A stretch of 64,000 nt of DNA. Origin: Acanthosepion lycidas. Taxonomy: Eukaryota; Mollusca; Cephalopoda; Sepiida; Sepiidae. The stretch covers positions 81,240,875 through 81,304,874 of the forward strand of contig OZ010596.1 in assembly GCA_963932145.1 (NCBI GenBank), read 5' to 3'. Shown in pieces: positions 21,190 to 31,959 of this stretch. The notes below the pieces were generated by a model. That model saw only the letters and a list, made by a program, of their open reading frames with translations. It did not search any database and was not told the DNA's origin. The stretch's first letter is position 1. The number at the start of each line of letters is the position of its first letter. The translations under genes were made by a program, and so were the position numbers.

Positions 21190-21678
21190 TTCTGTTGTCA
21201 CTCCAGTTGACTATGGCTTCAGGGGTGGAGTCATACTTACCACGCTTGGTCATCGTCCTGCGTATGACAATTTTGAGGAGCATGGAACAAACCTCTTAAT
21301 TGCTGGTGTTCCCAAGTCCACCCTGACCCAGGGTGGTAGCACATGTTAGGGTCCTGGCTATGGGCAAATAGTTAACACCGAAACTTGTGTAAAAATAGGT
21401 TTTAATACCAGAAATACTTTGTAATAAAAAAAAAAAAATTATTGCCTGCAATCATTTTTGAAGGAAAAATTATTATCAGCAAAAAACCCCATAAAAACAG
21501 GAATACAAACAGTTATACATTGTTTGAAAATAATATGACCAGCTATAGATTTCTTCAAGGAAAAATATTCACAGAAATTTGAAGAAAAATATATTACCAG
21601 CAATAAAAATTTTGTCGGCATTAAATAACCCATTGAGGTTGATATGCCGTAAAACGAAATAAACCAAACCAAACCATG
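21190..21678 (+). repeat. SINE-B copy
   Basis: It has tgaggagcatggaacaaacc, then ccaccctgacccagggtggt and gggtcctggctatgggcaaa, then a run of loosely repeated units (21430-21600), then ggcattaaataacccattga and tgatatgccgtaaaac with an AACCAAACC tail. The tail equals that of the other SINE families. Confidence 0.78.
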
Positions 21679-21939
21679 CTTGGTAAATTGCGGGTTAGTG
21701 AGTTTAACACATAGTTGTGGGTAGATGATCTTTGATCTTCATCATCATCTTCATCTTGATGATCCTTCATTTTCTCCTTAAAAGCTCTTGCTTTTCGTGT
21801 TGACTGAGTTCCACATACCCTCTCACCAGACCAAGACCAGAGTAGTTGAGTTGATGACCTCTCATGTTTTGAATAGTTTTTTTTTTTTTGTTCTTCTGAA
21901 CCAGTTACTACTCAATGCTATTGGACCCCAGCTTGTCTT

Positions 21940-22065
21940 GTTATTTATCCACAGCTAGGGGGAGAAGTGATGGATTCATGCCTTTCCCAAGTGTATTTGC
22001 ATGTAAGTGAATGTAATGAACTTGACTTCAATCCGAGCCACTGTCCATTGCTCCACTGTACTGCC
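21940..22065 (-). repeat. tRNA-like SINE fragment
   Basis: The reverse strand reads attacattcacttacatgcaa with cttgggaaaggcatgaatcc and cccccagctgtgg, that is, the middle of the tRNA-derived SINE families. The B-box region is degraded. Confidence 0.5.
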
Positions 22066-22242
22066 ATCTTCATTTAGTTCAAGTAAATAAATAGCTTGTT
22101 CTCTATTGTAAGGATTTCCTTTTTTTCTTTTGCCTTGTTTAGTAATTAACGTATGAATGTCAGTGATGCATTTGTGTTTTAAACATGTCTTCCAAGAAAA
22201 TATTTCTCTCCAACCATTCTTTTTAACACTTTTCTCCTCAAG

Positions 22243-22324
22243 CTTTGAAACCAGATGCTGCCACATCGACCCCCCTAGAACAGAGTGAAGCAGATGTATT
22301 ACAAGCTTCTCTGAATAAAACCAA
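22243..22324 (+). CDS. AHI1: AHI1 exon e (linker)
   Basis: Acceptor ttctcctcaag, donor gtgagt. Reads T (split) LKPDAATSTPLEQSEADVL and QASLNKTK, with two bases left. It lies where vertebrate AHI1 has its poorly conserved region between propeller and SH3. The call rests on phase continuity and splice sites. Confidence 0.85.
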
Positions 22325-22351
22325 GTGAGTATAAATGTCATGCCATCTTTT

Positions 22352-22665
22352 TTCTGCTATTGTCATTTCACTCTAATCAGGGCAATAAAGCCACTAAGAT
22401 GCAAGGTACTATTGAGTGTAAAAAAAAATATGAGAAAAAGAATAAGGCAAGAGAAAATAAATTTAAATTTTTGAAGATCAAAGTTGATTGGAAAGCAGAA
22501 AGCCAAAACAGTGCTCTGCATGTAAGAAGTGTAAGAGAAGAAACTGTTAACATAGAACTTACGGTTGCATTACTGGTTCAAATCACATCCACATTCAGTG
22601 CAGGAGATACCAGGTGCATATCTTGCAGGTCAGTTCAGTTCAGCTTTCTTTAGGATCTATATGAT
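22352..22665 (-). mobile_element. J-family LINE 3' copy
   Basis: The reverse strand ends with ttagtggctttattgccctg then attagagtgaaatgac, as in the other copies. The 5' part runs into C-terminal coding traces. Confidence 0.7.
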
Positions 22666-22699
22666 ATGGGAGCAACATTGAGTTTTAAAAGTATATTTG

Positions 22700-23120
22700 T
22701 TTTTCATCATTTCATCCCACGTAGGGCAATAAAGCCACTAAGAAACAAAAAAAGAAAAGAAAAACATTATTAAGAAGAGAAAACAATAAAAGAACAGGAA
22801 TTAAGAACATAATGATTGAGATTGCATTAAAATTTTTGAAGATCAAAGTTGACAGGAAAACATGAAGAGATTTCCAAAAGCAAGAAGTGCAATTGAAGAA
22901 AGAGCTTACTATTACATCTAGCTGCTTCAACTGTAAAATGCTGAGACCTTGCCGCCAATCTAGTACTGCACTTAAATTCATAAAGTTGAGGTTCCAAAGA
23001 AGAAAGTTCATCAGAACAATTACGATGAACATATTTATAGAAAAAGATACAGGGAAGCTGCATTATGATAGTGGGAATGTGACTGAAGCCAAGATGCCAG
23101 GTCAGGACTGATAATATTTC
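22700..23120 (-). mobile_element. J-family LINE 3' copy with readable C-terminus
   Basis: The reverse strand retains LPCIFFYKYVHRNCSDELSS and LEPQLYEFKCSTRLA, matching the C-terminal part of the J-family ORF2 (compare the copy at 4980-5060). It ends with the ttagtggctttattgccct 3' tail. Confidence 0.8.
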
Positions 23121-23274
23121 AGATTCTTCTTTGGATTTTATGAAGAATCTCTAAATATATAGTAGAAGTACCAGACCGTCAGCACTATTCAATATATGTA
23201 GGAATGGATTGGTAATAAAAATTCTACATACTTTTTATTACCTTTCTTTCCTTCTTTTCACATTTGTTTCTTAA

Positions 23275-23945
23275 CAGATGAACATGATCATCATATTTCA
23301 TTATTTACATTATTCGGACTTTTGTCCTCATCTTTGTCGCCATATTTATCACAACGTTTTGGCCGTTGTATGCTCTGGCCTTCTTCAGGTGGTTGGAATG
23401 TCGAACTGAACCCTTTATTTTGCTCACTGGGGTAGCCTGTTCTAGTTCCACGTGCCATGTTTGATGGATGTCAGTTATCAGTTATCTCCTGCTAATTTTC
23501 CCTCTGGAAGTTCTCCACTGCCTTAACCGGGTATTGAACTCACACTCTTTGGGTCCTGTCACTGGATCTAACCAATGTCTTTATCCACTGTGCCATGTGA
23601 CATTCCAACCACCTGAAGACGGCTGGAGCGTACACCAGCCGAAACATGATAAATATGGCGACAAAGATGAGGACAATAGTCCGAATAATGTAAATAATGT
23701 ACATAATACCTCATCTCAGAAATATAAACAGATACTGAAAGGCCGAAATGTTGTAATAAATATGGCAACAAAGATGAGGACAATAGTCCGAATAATGTAA
23801 ATAATGTACATAATACCTCATCTCAGAAATATAGACAGATACTGAAAGGCCGAAACGTTGTAATAAATATGGTGAAAAAGATGAGGACAATAGTCCAAAT
23901 AATGTAGATAATGTACATAATACCGCTTCTCAGAAATATAGACAG
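23275..23945 (-). repeat. TI-family repeat with tandem tails
   Basis: The full unit lies in reverse (23275-23595), including the tRNA-like line in reverse and the tail with cgaaaacg. It is followed at 23598 by the same tail in forward orientation. That forward tail is then repeated: ataaatatgg starts at 23649, 23756 and 23863, a clean 107-bp period. This copy shows the inverted-plus-tandem tail organisation best. Confidence 0.82.
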
Positions 23946-24299
23946 ACATAATATTTCATCTTGATATTTAATTCCTTGTTCCTATTATTGGGAAAATATC
24001 AGCACAACTATAACTGAACCTGTTTATACTGAATTTAATTTTATATTTTCTCAGTTCTAAGGCAATGCAAATTTAATTTTTGAGTTATCGACATGAGTTA
24101 ATCACTCATCATATTTACAAGGAGCTGCTGGAAAGTTACCAACTTTGAACCACTTTTCCCAAATCTGAGCAAACATCGGAATTTTCAGCAGCTTGTCATT
24201 TTCTGCTAGGATTATGTTCACGTTTTGCTGTAGAAGTATTTTTTATTTATGAATATCTGTTTTAAGGAAAGAGATGGATTTTTTTATTTCTTAATCTGA
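23946..24299. other. Intron sequence, nothing recognised
   Basis: AT-rich DNA between two repeats; no signature. Confidence 0.4.
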
Positions 24300-24545
24300 A
24301 AGATTTTATTACTTAAACATTATTTTTAGCAGATACTCATATCTGAGTAGACACTTCGTTTATTTAATAAACAGTATGTTTATTTTTGTCTCCCAGCCTG
24401 AATATTCGAGAAGTCTTATTAGAGGAAAAATATGCACACACCAGTCTGGTAGATGAAAATAAACATACTGTCTAATAAATAAACTGAGTGTCTACTCAAA
24501 TATGAGTATCCATTAAAAATAGCGCTTAAGTAATAATATCTATTT
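24300..24545. mobile_element. tRNA-foldback family element, core lost
   Basis: Arms about 24305-24398 (gatactcatatctgagtagac ... aaacagtatgtttatttt) and 24458-24545 (aaaataaacatactgtctaa ... gtgtctactcaaatatgagt) are inverses. The centre has the family mark agcctgaatattcgagaagt but no tRNA-like module. Confidence 0.75.
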
Positions 24546-24599
24546 TAGTTTACTTCCATTAAAAAGAAGTGCAGTATCCTTATCTATTAGGTTGAGTTG

Positions 24600-24815
24600 T
24601 GAGCATTTTTTTTATTTCAGCACAAGCAAAGCAATAAAGCCACTAGGATGCAAGGGGTTACTGAATGTTAAGAGAATAAAAGAACAAGAATTAAGAAGAC
24701 ACAACATAATGATTGACATTGCCTTTAAATTTTTGAAGGTCAAAGTTCACTGGAAAGTAAGAAACTGGAAGAGAGTTCCACAAGTGAGAAGTGCAATAAA
24801 AGAAACTGTTTTAAA
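24600..24815 (-). mobile_element. J-family LINE 3' end
   Basis: Reverse strand: aaccccttgcatcctagtgg then ctttattgctttgcttgtgc. The TI repeat that follows begins directly at its 5' edge. Confidence 0.7.
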
Positions 24816-24824
24816 ACATTATTT

Positions 24825-25525
24825 GGACTGTTGTCCTCATCTTTGTTGCCACATTATTCGGACTATTGTCCTCATCTTTGTCGCCATATTGTACACTCTG
24901 GCCTTCTTCAGGTGGTTGGAATGTCGAACTGAACCCTTTATTTTGCTCACTGGGGTAAACTGTTCTAGTTCCACATGCCATGTCTAATGGATATCAGTTA
25001 TGAGTTATCTCCTGTTAATTCCCCTCTCCAAGTTCTCCACTGTCTTAACCAGGTATTGAACTCACATTCTTTGGGTCCTGTCACTGGATCTAACTAACAC
25101 CTTTATCGACTGTGCCATGTGTACTTGAGGACATCTGTGTATGGATTTCTGGGTATTATAAACCTAATGTCTTCAGCAGCCATTTTTTTTTTTTACAACT
25201 GCTCATATTGCAATTTTTGCTGTTATCAAATCATGTTATTATCAGAGCTCATATTGCAATTTTTGTTGTTGTTATCACTTTTTTTAGGCAATCCTTATTA
25301 GTGGTTCCCATATTGTATTCATTTCTATGCTTGGTCGGCTCAGGAGATTTTTGTGGCCTAGCATATGTGCTGATTCCTTAAGTTTACGAATTTTCCAATG
25401 ATGTTCTTTGTCTATGAAAAGCAGTTACATGAGGGGAAGTGGAAAAATCAGGCATGGCTGACCACATATAGAGGGAAAAGGGAGATCACCACCCTCTGTG
25501 GGATCAGGTTGAGATCATGAATAAA
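24825..25525 (-). repeat. TI-family repeat, long copy
   Basis: Tail (about 24830-24960), tRNA-like region (about 25020-25120) and the long body (25125-25525), all in reverse. On the reverse strand the body contains atcaggcatggctgaccac... style sequence, shared with 36535-36900 and 43460-43670. Confidence 0.72.
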
Positions 25526-26040
25526 AAAAAAAGCAGTTGTATCGATATTTTATGTGAGTCTTAAAAATAATATTTCTTTTCCTCTATTCAAGTTTAAACT
25601 TTTTACAACAGTGATTAGTAAAGAAAACATCTTAATGTATATGTTTGTATATAAAGGGTTGTTGCAATTGTTATATTGTTGGTTAACCCCACATAGCTTT
25701 GCCAGCTTTGCCAAGAAGTCGTTAGAGGGCTCTGTCAAGCAGCTATAAAAATGAGACATTTCTTGTCTTTCTCGCTCTTTCTCTCTTCTCCTCCCAGCAT
25801 GCTTTAGTGACAGCATCACTGGGACCTTCTTCCTGGGCATGGGGATATCGTTCTTCTTAGTGACTGAACTTTCACCCACAAATTTCCTAATTTTCAAAAT
25901 CTTTTTTCTTTTGCATGTATATTAGTGTATTTTCTATCTTATTTTTTTTTTTTATACTCGTTATATAAAAACAAAAATTTAAAATATTGCATTCTTGAAA
26001 TTGTCTTCCATTTCCTTACAGCCATCATTTAGTCTAACTA

Positions 26041-26142
26041 GTAGGTTGGTGAAAAAATAATGACGTAATAATGTCGTTTTTTGACGTTAAAAAATAGGTC
26101 AAAAAACGACATTATTACATCATTATTTTTTCACCAATCTAA
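26041..26142. mobile_element. MADE1-like palindromic mariner MITE
   Basis: Begins taggttggtgaaaaaataat then gacgtaataatgtcgttttt; the right arm is the inverse with few mismatches. Same family as the copies at 39377 and 46226. It lies 118 bp upstream of AHI1 exon f. Confidence 0.88.
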
Positions 26143-26259
26143 CAGTAATGATGTAACAATATCAACATACTAAACATTGGCATTTACATTTACACACAGA
26201 CACACATGCAACAAATGTTATATTGCATTATGATTCTTTTTTTTTTTTTTTTTTGACAG

Positions 26260-26359
26260 AAGCAGATCAACGGGCCTTGCTAGTGAAAGAAATGAAAATT
26301 TTGATATTCTTAACAAGACTCGTTATGAAAAGGCCATAAAGAAATTGAATTCAGTTTCC
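26260..26359 (+). CDS. AHI1: AHI1 exon f (linker)
   Basis: A long T tract precedes the acceptor; donor gtaagt. Reads K (split) SRSTGLASERNENFDILNK and TRYEKAIKKLNSVS, ending in phase 0. The acceptor is cagaag, a tandem NAGNAG site. Use of the second AG (exon from 26263) would replace Lys-Ser by Asn without breaking the frame. The region is not conserved with vertebrates; the call rests on phase and splice sites. Confidence 0.85.
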
Positions 26360-26734
26360 GTAAGTCTTTCATTTTGCATTCAACACACACACACACTCAT
26401 AAATACATGTGTGTGAGGAGTAATTGTCGAAGTAGACTTTTCTTTCAGCCATCATTAGTACTCTGCTGGATACTGCTGAGCTTCTTTTCTTTTTCTTTTT
26501 TTTCGCCTGACGAAAGTCATGTTTATCTTTTCTGCATTGCATTTTAGCTGCTTCATATTTATTACGTATTCTGAGCTATGAAGTATATGTAAGTCTTTCT
26601 TCAAAGTTATATTTTATCATACTTAGTGTAGAAGCTAACTTGAAACTACTTGACAAATGTGTCTAAAAAGGTAAATTCTATTGATTCCTAAATGGATTAA
26701 GAAGTGCTTTTATGTACCATCTCTCCCCCACTTT

Positions 26735-26830
26735 TTTTTTTTTTTTTAAATCATTTCACCCCAAACAAGGCAATAAATCCACCAATACATAAGAGGTTAC
26801 TGAGTGTGAAAGATGATGAGAAAAAAAACA
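26735..26830 (-). mobile_element. J-family LINE 3' end
   Basis: Reverse strand: taacctcttatgtattggtg then gatttattgccttgtttggg and gtgaaatgat. Confidence 0.65.
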
Positions 26831-27180
26831 ACATAGCCTGCAAAAGGGACATGACTACAATGAACATGAGAGGTGGGGGGAGATGTCGTCAATGATTGCT
26901 TACACTGGAGATGTAGTTTACACTGAGGGCTGGAGTGAGGAGAGGAGAAATAAGGGTTTGCCATTGCGGAGAAGTGTGCTTGACAGAAAAAAAACAACAA
27001 GGGGACATTGGGGGAGAGTGTTTTCACATGCATTCATTGCAATTGAGACTATCATTCTTGTGTTGGCCTGAACATCGATAATAGATACTGACCGCCATAA
27101 GCAGCTGACGCATAATTCTTTAGGCTCAAATCCAAGTTCTCTTGAGGCCGATGGATGTTACATGTGTGTGTATACAATAC
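26831..27180. other. Unassigned sequence
   Basis: A G-rich patch (ggtggggggagatgtcg) and mixed DNA without recognisable elements. Confidence 0.3.
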
Positions 27181-27184
27181 TCTT

Positions 27185-27440
27185 ATCACCACTGATTTGT
27201 ACATGTATGGTGGAGTAATGGATAACAGCTCAGATTGAGGAATCAGAGAGCCAAGTTAGAATTCCAGTTGAATCTATTACATTCACTTACATGCTAATAC
27301 CCTTGGGAAAGGTAAGAATCCTCTTCTTCTCCCTCCAGCTATGGGTAAATAGCAGGACGGACTGGGTTCTATAGCCTTGGATGGCAACTGGTCTACTGCA
27401 GAAAGAAATGGCAACCTACTGCAGGAAAAAATCTACCGTG
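27185..27440 (+). repeat. tRNA-derived SINE (C family)
   Basis: A-box-like atggtggagtaatggataac, B-box-like agttagaattccagttgaat, then ttacatgctaatacccttgg and gggttctatagccttggatg with ggcaactggtctactgcag. It matches 17645-17810. Confidence 0.78.
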
Positions 27441-27559
27441 TCAGTCATGTATTAAAAGATACATGATCACCTAAGCATGTATCACACATGGCACATAACT
27501 GACTGATATATACATACATTCCAGTCTTGTGTCTTTGATAAGACAAACCTTTTGACAGA

Positions 27560-28140
27560 AGCTGGAATGTGTGACAATGAAATCCAAAAGTGCTTTGGAA
27601 TAGTGAAAGATGTCTTCCAAAAGCTAAGCAAAGTATTAAGAAACAAAGAAATTTGGTTAGAAACAAAGAGTTTTGATCTATTACACAACATCAGTCCTCA
27701 TATATGACAGTAAATGCTGAACAATATCCTCACAGATGAAGAAGAGACTTGAAGCAACAGAAATGTGGTTCTACAGAAGGATGCTGAGGATACCACAGAC
27801 CAAACATGCAAGCAAAGTTTTAAAGAAAATGTAAATAAAAAGGACACTTATGCTTAACATCAGGAAGATATTGGTGAAATTTTGAGGGCACATAATGAGG
27901 AAAGAAGTCTTGGAAAATTTGATATACACAGGAAAGATTGACGTCAAGATGGTCCGATGAAAATAACACATAACCTACCTAGTGGGTATATGGATGGTGG
28001 AACAAGGTATAGGAGAGATAACAAAAAGACAAAATTTATTAAAAGCTACAAAAGTCAGGAAATTGTTGAGAGCCATGATTGCCTACATCCAGATTGGTCA
28101 TGGCACTTAGAAGAAGAAGACTTACTGCAAAAACTTTATT
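27560..28140 (+). mobile_element. LINE ORF2 C-terminal fragment (E family)
   Basis: Broken frames retain VFQKLSKVLRNKEIW, a TTDQTCKQSFKENVNKKDTY region and IGEILRAHNEERSLGKFDIH, matching the C-terminal part of widespread invertebrate endonuclease-reverse transcriptases (..KLSKVLRNRKI.. and ..MRKEGLENL..). The clade was not resolved. Relatives are at 28925-29900, 52935-55620 and 57850-59560 (-). Confidence 0.72.
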
Positions 28141-28244
28141 AAATATACATATTTAACAATTTATATACATGTGTATGTACTTATAAAATATATATAAGAG
28201 AGAGAGAGAGAGAGAGAGAAAATGTGTGTGTTTTACATACATAC

Positions 28245-28363
28245 ATGGAAAATAAAGCATAATATTTAAAAAAAAATATCCACATTACAATCAAAAACAT
28301 TTGCAGTTTCTTCTTTTTAATATACACACTTTTCTCTCGTTGGAACTACATTAACCTTCTTCC

Positions 28364-28370
<7 letters not shown>
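28245..28370 (+). repeat. Repeat R, end fragment
   Basis: ggaaaataaagcataatatt, then tccacattacaatcaaaaac and ttttctctcgttggaactac, as at the end of the copy at 30465-30945. Confidence 0.75.

Positions 28371-28375
<5 letters not shown>

Positions 28376-28416
<41 letters not shown>
28376..28416. repeat. (TA)n microsatellite
   Basis: Pure TA tract. Another lies at 28635-28676. Confidence 0.95.
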
Positions 28417-28419
<3 letters not shown>

Positions 28420-28632
28420 CTTTTAATACTTTTGTATTGAGCACTTTTTTAGTTAGTTGATTACTCGTATCGGGTTTTTTTCTTTGGGCTTTGGACCTTT
28501 ATGTTGTACGATTATTTTCGACAGACGTTCATGTTCCTAGCTCTTTCTTTTTTTAAAACCTTTTTTCCTTCAAAATTGATTTGACCATTAGCAAATCAAG
28601 AAACCGAAGGTTTTCCGAGATAAGTGTAGTTA

Positions 28633-28677
<45 letters not shown>

Positions 28678-28924
28678 GCACACACACACTGTATGCTGAA
28701 AGTTTGAAGTCACCCTCTGAATTTGATAATTCAAAAGTTTCATGCCTTCTTTTGTTTAATTAACTTCTACTAAGATGGGATGCTGAAATTAATCCATTAG
28801 TTCATGGCGTCCAATTTTTTAGAGAGGGGTTAGCTAAAATTTAAAATATACCAGTGCTAGGATTGCCATTAACCAGAGAGGTAGAGTAGGGGGGAAAAAA
28901 AAAAAAAAAAAAAGTTAAAATTTC

Positions 28925-29900
28925 AAGGAAACTCCGACAGAAGGAAAAAGAAAAGGATTAAACATCAACTGCAAGACAACAGAATGCATCGTTGTCAGCA
29001 AAAGGATGAGCCCAAATTTCAAATAGGAAAATCAAACAAGTGCGGAAATTTAAATATCTGGGGAGTGTTTTAACAGAGGACGGAAAGAGCAACAGTGAAA
29101 TCTGAAGGTGTATTGTGATAGCCAAGGAAGCATTCTAAAACCTAAGTAGAATACTGAGAAATAGAAAAATTCTTCTCAAAACAAGGAAAAGAGCACTAAA
29201 TTGCTACATGACATCTATCCTCCAATATGGCAGTGTTGTAATGGAATGTCCACACTTCCTATCACCTATGTGGACTGACTGTATCAGTAGCTATATATGG
29301 TGAGCACAGGATATACCTGAGGGCTTGCTTTGGGAACTACTAGCCTGCCACCCGATTCCCTGTCTTTCAGTAGTGTATTCTCTTTTACAATAAACCTCTC
29401 TTTCTTTCCTCTACATGTGAGTTGCTGTTCCTTCACTCAAGTACCACTTTTGTCTGTTTGTAACCTCTCTAAGGATGCAACAGGCAGTGAATGCTGATCT
29501 CAAAGATAAAGAGGAGACTTGAAGCAACTGAAACATGCTTCTACAGAAGGATGCTGAGTATACTATGAACTGAACATGCAAGCAATGACAATATTTTGGA
29601 GAAAATGGAAACAAAAAAGAAACTAATACTTATCATCAGGAAGAGACGGTTGAGGTTTCTGGGGTGCATAATGAGGAAGGAGGGCTTGGAAAATCTGATA
29701 ATCACAGGGAAGATAGAGGGCAAGAAGGGCAGAGGAAAATAATGCATGTTATAGTGAGCTTGACTAAAATGTATGGTGAAATATGGCTTAGGAGAAATAG
29801 CAGAAAGACAAAGTTTATTAAGAGCTGCAAGGGACAGGAAGTTGTGGAGAGCCATAATCACGTACATCTTGAAGGGACATTGCACATAAAGAAGAATGGG
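28925..29900 (+). mobile_element. E-family LINE fragment, split by a solo LTR
   Basis: The left part (28925-29233) retains FKYLGSVLTEDGKSNSEI and ILRNRKILLKTRKRALNCYM. The right part (29488-29900) continues with KRRLEATETCFYRRMLSI, LGCIMRKEGLENLI and DRKLWRAI. Removing the inserted 249-bp LTR and one 5-bp duplication restores continuity of alignment to the family. The copy has stops. Confidence 0.82.
29234..29482 (+). mobile_element. Solo LTR, 249 bp, with 5-bp target duplication
   Basis: It starts TGTTGTAATGG and ends GGATGCAACA, so the ends are the inverted TGTTG...CAACA. It is bounded by ggcag at 29229-29233 and ggcag at 29483-29487. An AATAAA lies inside (acaataaacctctc). No internal region remains, as expected after LTR-LTR recombination. 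A fossil of an LTR retrotransposon, family not determined. The perfect duplication suggests a fairly recent event. Confidence 0.87.
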
Positions 29901-30196
29901 TTAATTTTGTCATTGTTATTGAATATATGATAAATAGGAAGAGAAGGTCCCCTCTGGCCTGAAGTGAGCTATCAAATTAGTTTTGAAAATGTCTTGCAAC
30001 CTTCAATTTTTACACAATTCTTTGAAATCAAGAGGATGTATATATATTGTAAAACTGATTATACTTCTGTATATAAAGAACACAGAGGAACACAGATATG
30101 GAAGCTGTGGAGAGAGCTATGATTGCCTGTGTTCTGAATGAATTCAAAAAAATACATACATATCTATATACATATACATACATACATACATACATA

Positions 30197-30240
<44 letters not shown>
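30197..30240. repeat. (TA)n microsatellite
   Basis: Preceded by (cata)n. A second TA tract is at 30398-30424. Confidence 0.95.
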
Positions 30241-30244
<4 letters not shown>

Positions 30245-30464
30245 AATTTATGCCACATACATGAAACTCAGTCTTGCACCAAATGGTGTAGAACAAATAT
30301 ATATTTCTTCTTAGAATAAATTTTAGCTCTGTTATTTTACATTGGGCAATGTTTTATTACCATCACCAGTCATTTTGCACTATTATATATATTTACAAAA
30401 ATATATATATATATATATATATATGGGTGTACAGATGTGTTCACTGATTTCTCGTAGTGAGACA

Positions 30465-30945
30465 GTGTGTATGTATGGAGAGGGGATATACACATATATA
30501 CACGCATGCTGACAAAAGCACACGAAAATGGAAATAGATCTAAGAACACACAGGGGTCATTAAAAGATAAGCATGCCGATAACTACTCCATCATTTCTCG
30601 AACCAATCTTAATTGTTTTATAACCCTTCACGCAGAACTTTTCACTGCCACTTCAAGAAAGACGTTTGGATCACTAACACAAAAACAGAAAATGTCTCAT
30701 ATCGAGAATATTTAACATTGAAAAACATAAAGGGAAAAAAATTAATTATTTTTAATAATATGTGGAAATCTCCGCCCTTTGCCTGATGACGGATGCGAGA
30801 CCGGAAACACATGCAGCAAAATTATGGAAAATAAAGCATAATATTTTTTTTCAAAATCCACATTACAACCAATCTCTCTTCTTTTTAATATACACTTTTC
30901 TCTCGTCGGAACTACTATAACCTCTTCCTTATATATGTGTGTGTG
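30465..30945 (+). repeat. Unclassified repeat R, forward copy
   Basis: Inverse of 15722-16200. It begins gtatgtatggagagggga and ends ttttctctcgtcggaactac. It contains gcctgatgacggatgcgaga with ccggaaacacatg. It carries the shared peptide trace NTQGSLKDK ... LNCFITLHAELF. Confidence 0.68.
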
Positions 30946-30999
30946 TGTGTGTGTGCGCAAGTCCTTACAAGCCAAGACAGATCAAAAAGTGCATAATGA

Positions 31000-31619
31000 G
31001 AACTTAAAAAACCAACAAAGAAACTTCATAAAATAAATAAGGGCTGAATAAATAAATGACAAACCATCAACATTATCCTTTCTTGTGAAAAACAAACAAA
31101 CAGCAATAAAAAAAAAATAAAATAAAAAGTCAAACTTTGTTCTTCTTGCTATTGTAAACCAATGCAGTCAATTGGCAAAGCACAAGTTCTGTAACGCTCA
31201 AAGGGAATATTGATTTCAGATAAGCTGTAAAACAATACAAGTTCAGGTACTGGTGGAATGGAGTGCAAGAACAGACTTGCAAGCAAAGGAGAGGGGAAAA
31301 AAATATTGCCATATTTTGACTGCCACCACCTCCTGTCACACCCCTGACAAATGCAGGGGTGTGACATGAATGGCTGTATGGTTGGACAGGCGTTTAACCA
31401 AAGGAAATGTGGGATCAGATGAAAAGGGATCAATAGGGCTTGGTGTTATTTGTTTGAGAAATCAAGCAATTTTTTTTATTACAAACACAGGAAAGATTCT
31501 CATTAAAAGGCTTTAAGCTTTCCCATAAAAAGGAAATTTATTAAGATCACTTTTATTAGGCAATAATTCATGTTACATTAGGCATGATAGGATAATATAT
31601 GTTTGAGCACACACACACA

Positions 31620-31620
<1 letters not shown>
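31000..31620. other. Unassigned intron sequence with a perfect short hairpin
   Basis: No exon recognised. At 31334-31366 a 13-bp perfect stem (tgtcacacccctg and its inverse) encloses a 7-base loop. A reverse ORF of 94 codons covers part of it without known motifs. Confidence 0.35.
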
Positions 31621-31623
<3 letters not shown>

Positions 31624-31656
<33 letters not shown>

Positions 31657-31660
31657 AATA
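31624..31660. repeat. (TA)n microsatellite
   Basis: Pure TA tract after (ca)n. Confidence 0.95.
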
Positions 31661-31959
31661 ATAAAATATATGTATATTTTCCTCAGTTTCTTCTTTAAAC
31701 AATTTTATATTTTAAACTTAATATAGGTTAAATTTAAAATTGGTAATTTTTATTTTCAATTTTATAGTAAAATTTAATATTAATCAGAATGATTTCTATT
31801 TTAGTCTAACATTAACATTAAGGCATTAATTATTATAACTAAGGTTCATTGTCAAGTTTTTTGAATTTTCATATACTTTGATTTTGATTGGTCATTGCAG
31901 CTTATGTAATGGCGTTTCCCCTCTCGAGTAGTTTTTGGTTGATTTGAACCTTTTAAAAC

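Noticed and set aside
31334-31366. Rho-independent terminator
   Set aside because: The hairpin is perfect but the sequence is eukaryotic and there is no T run after it.
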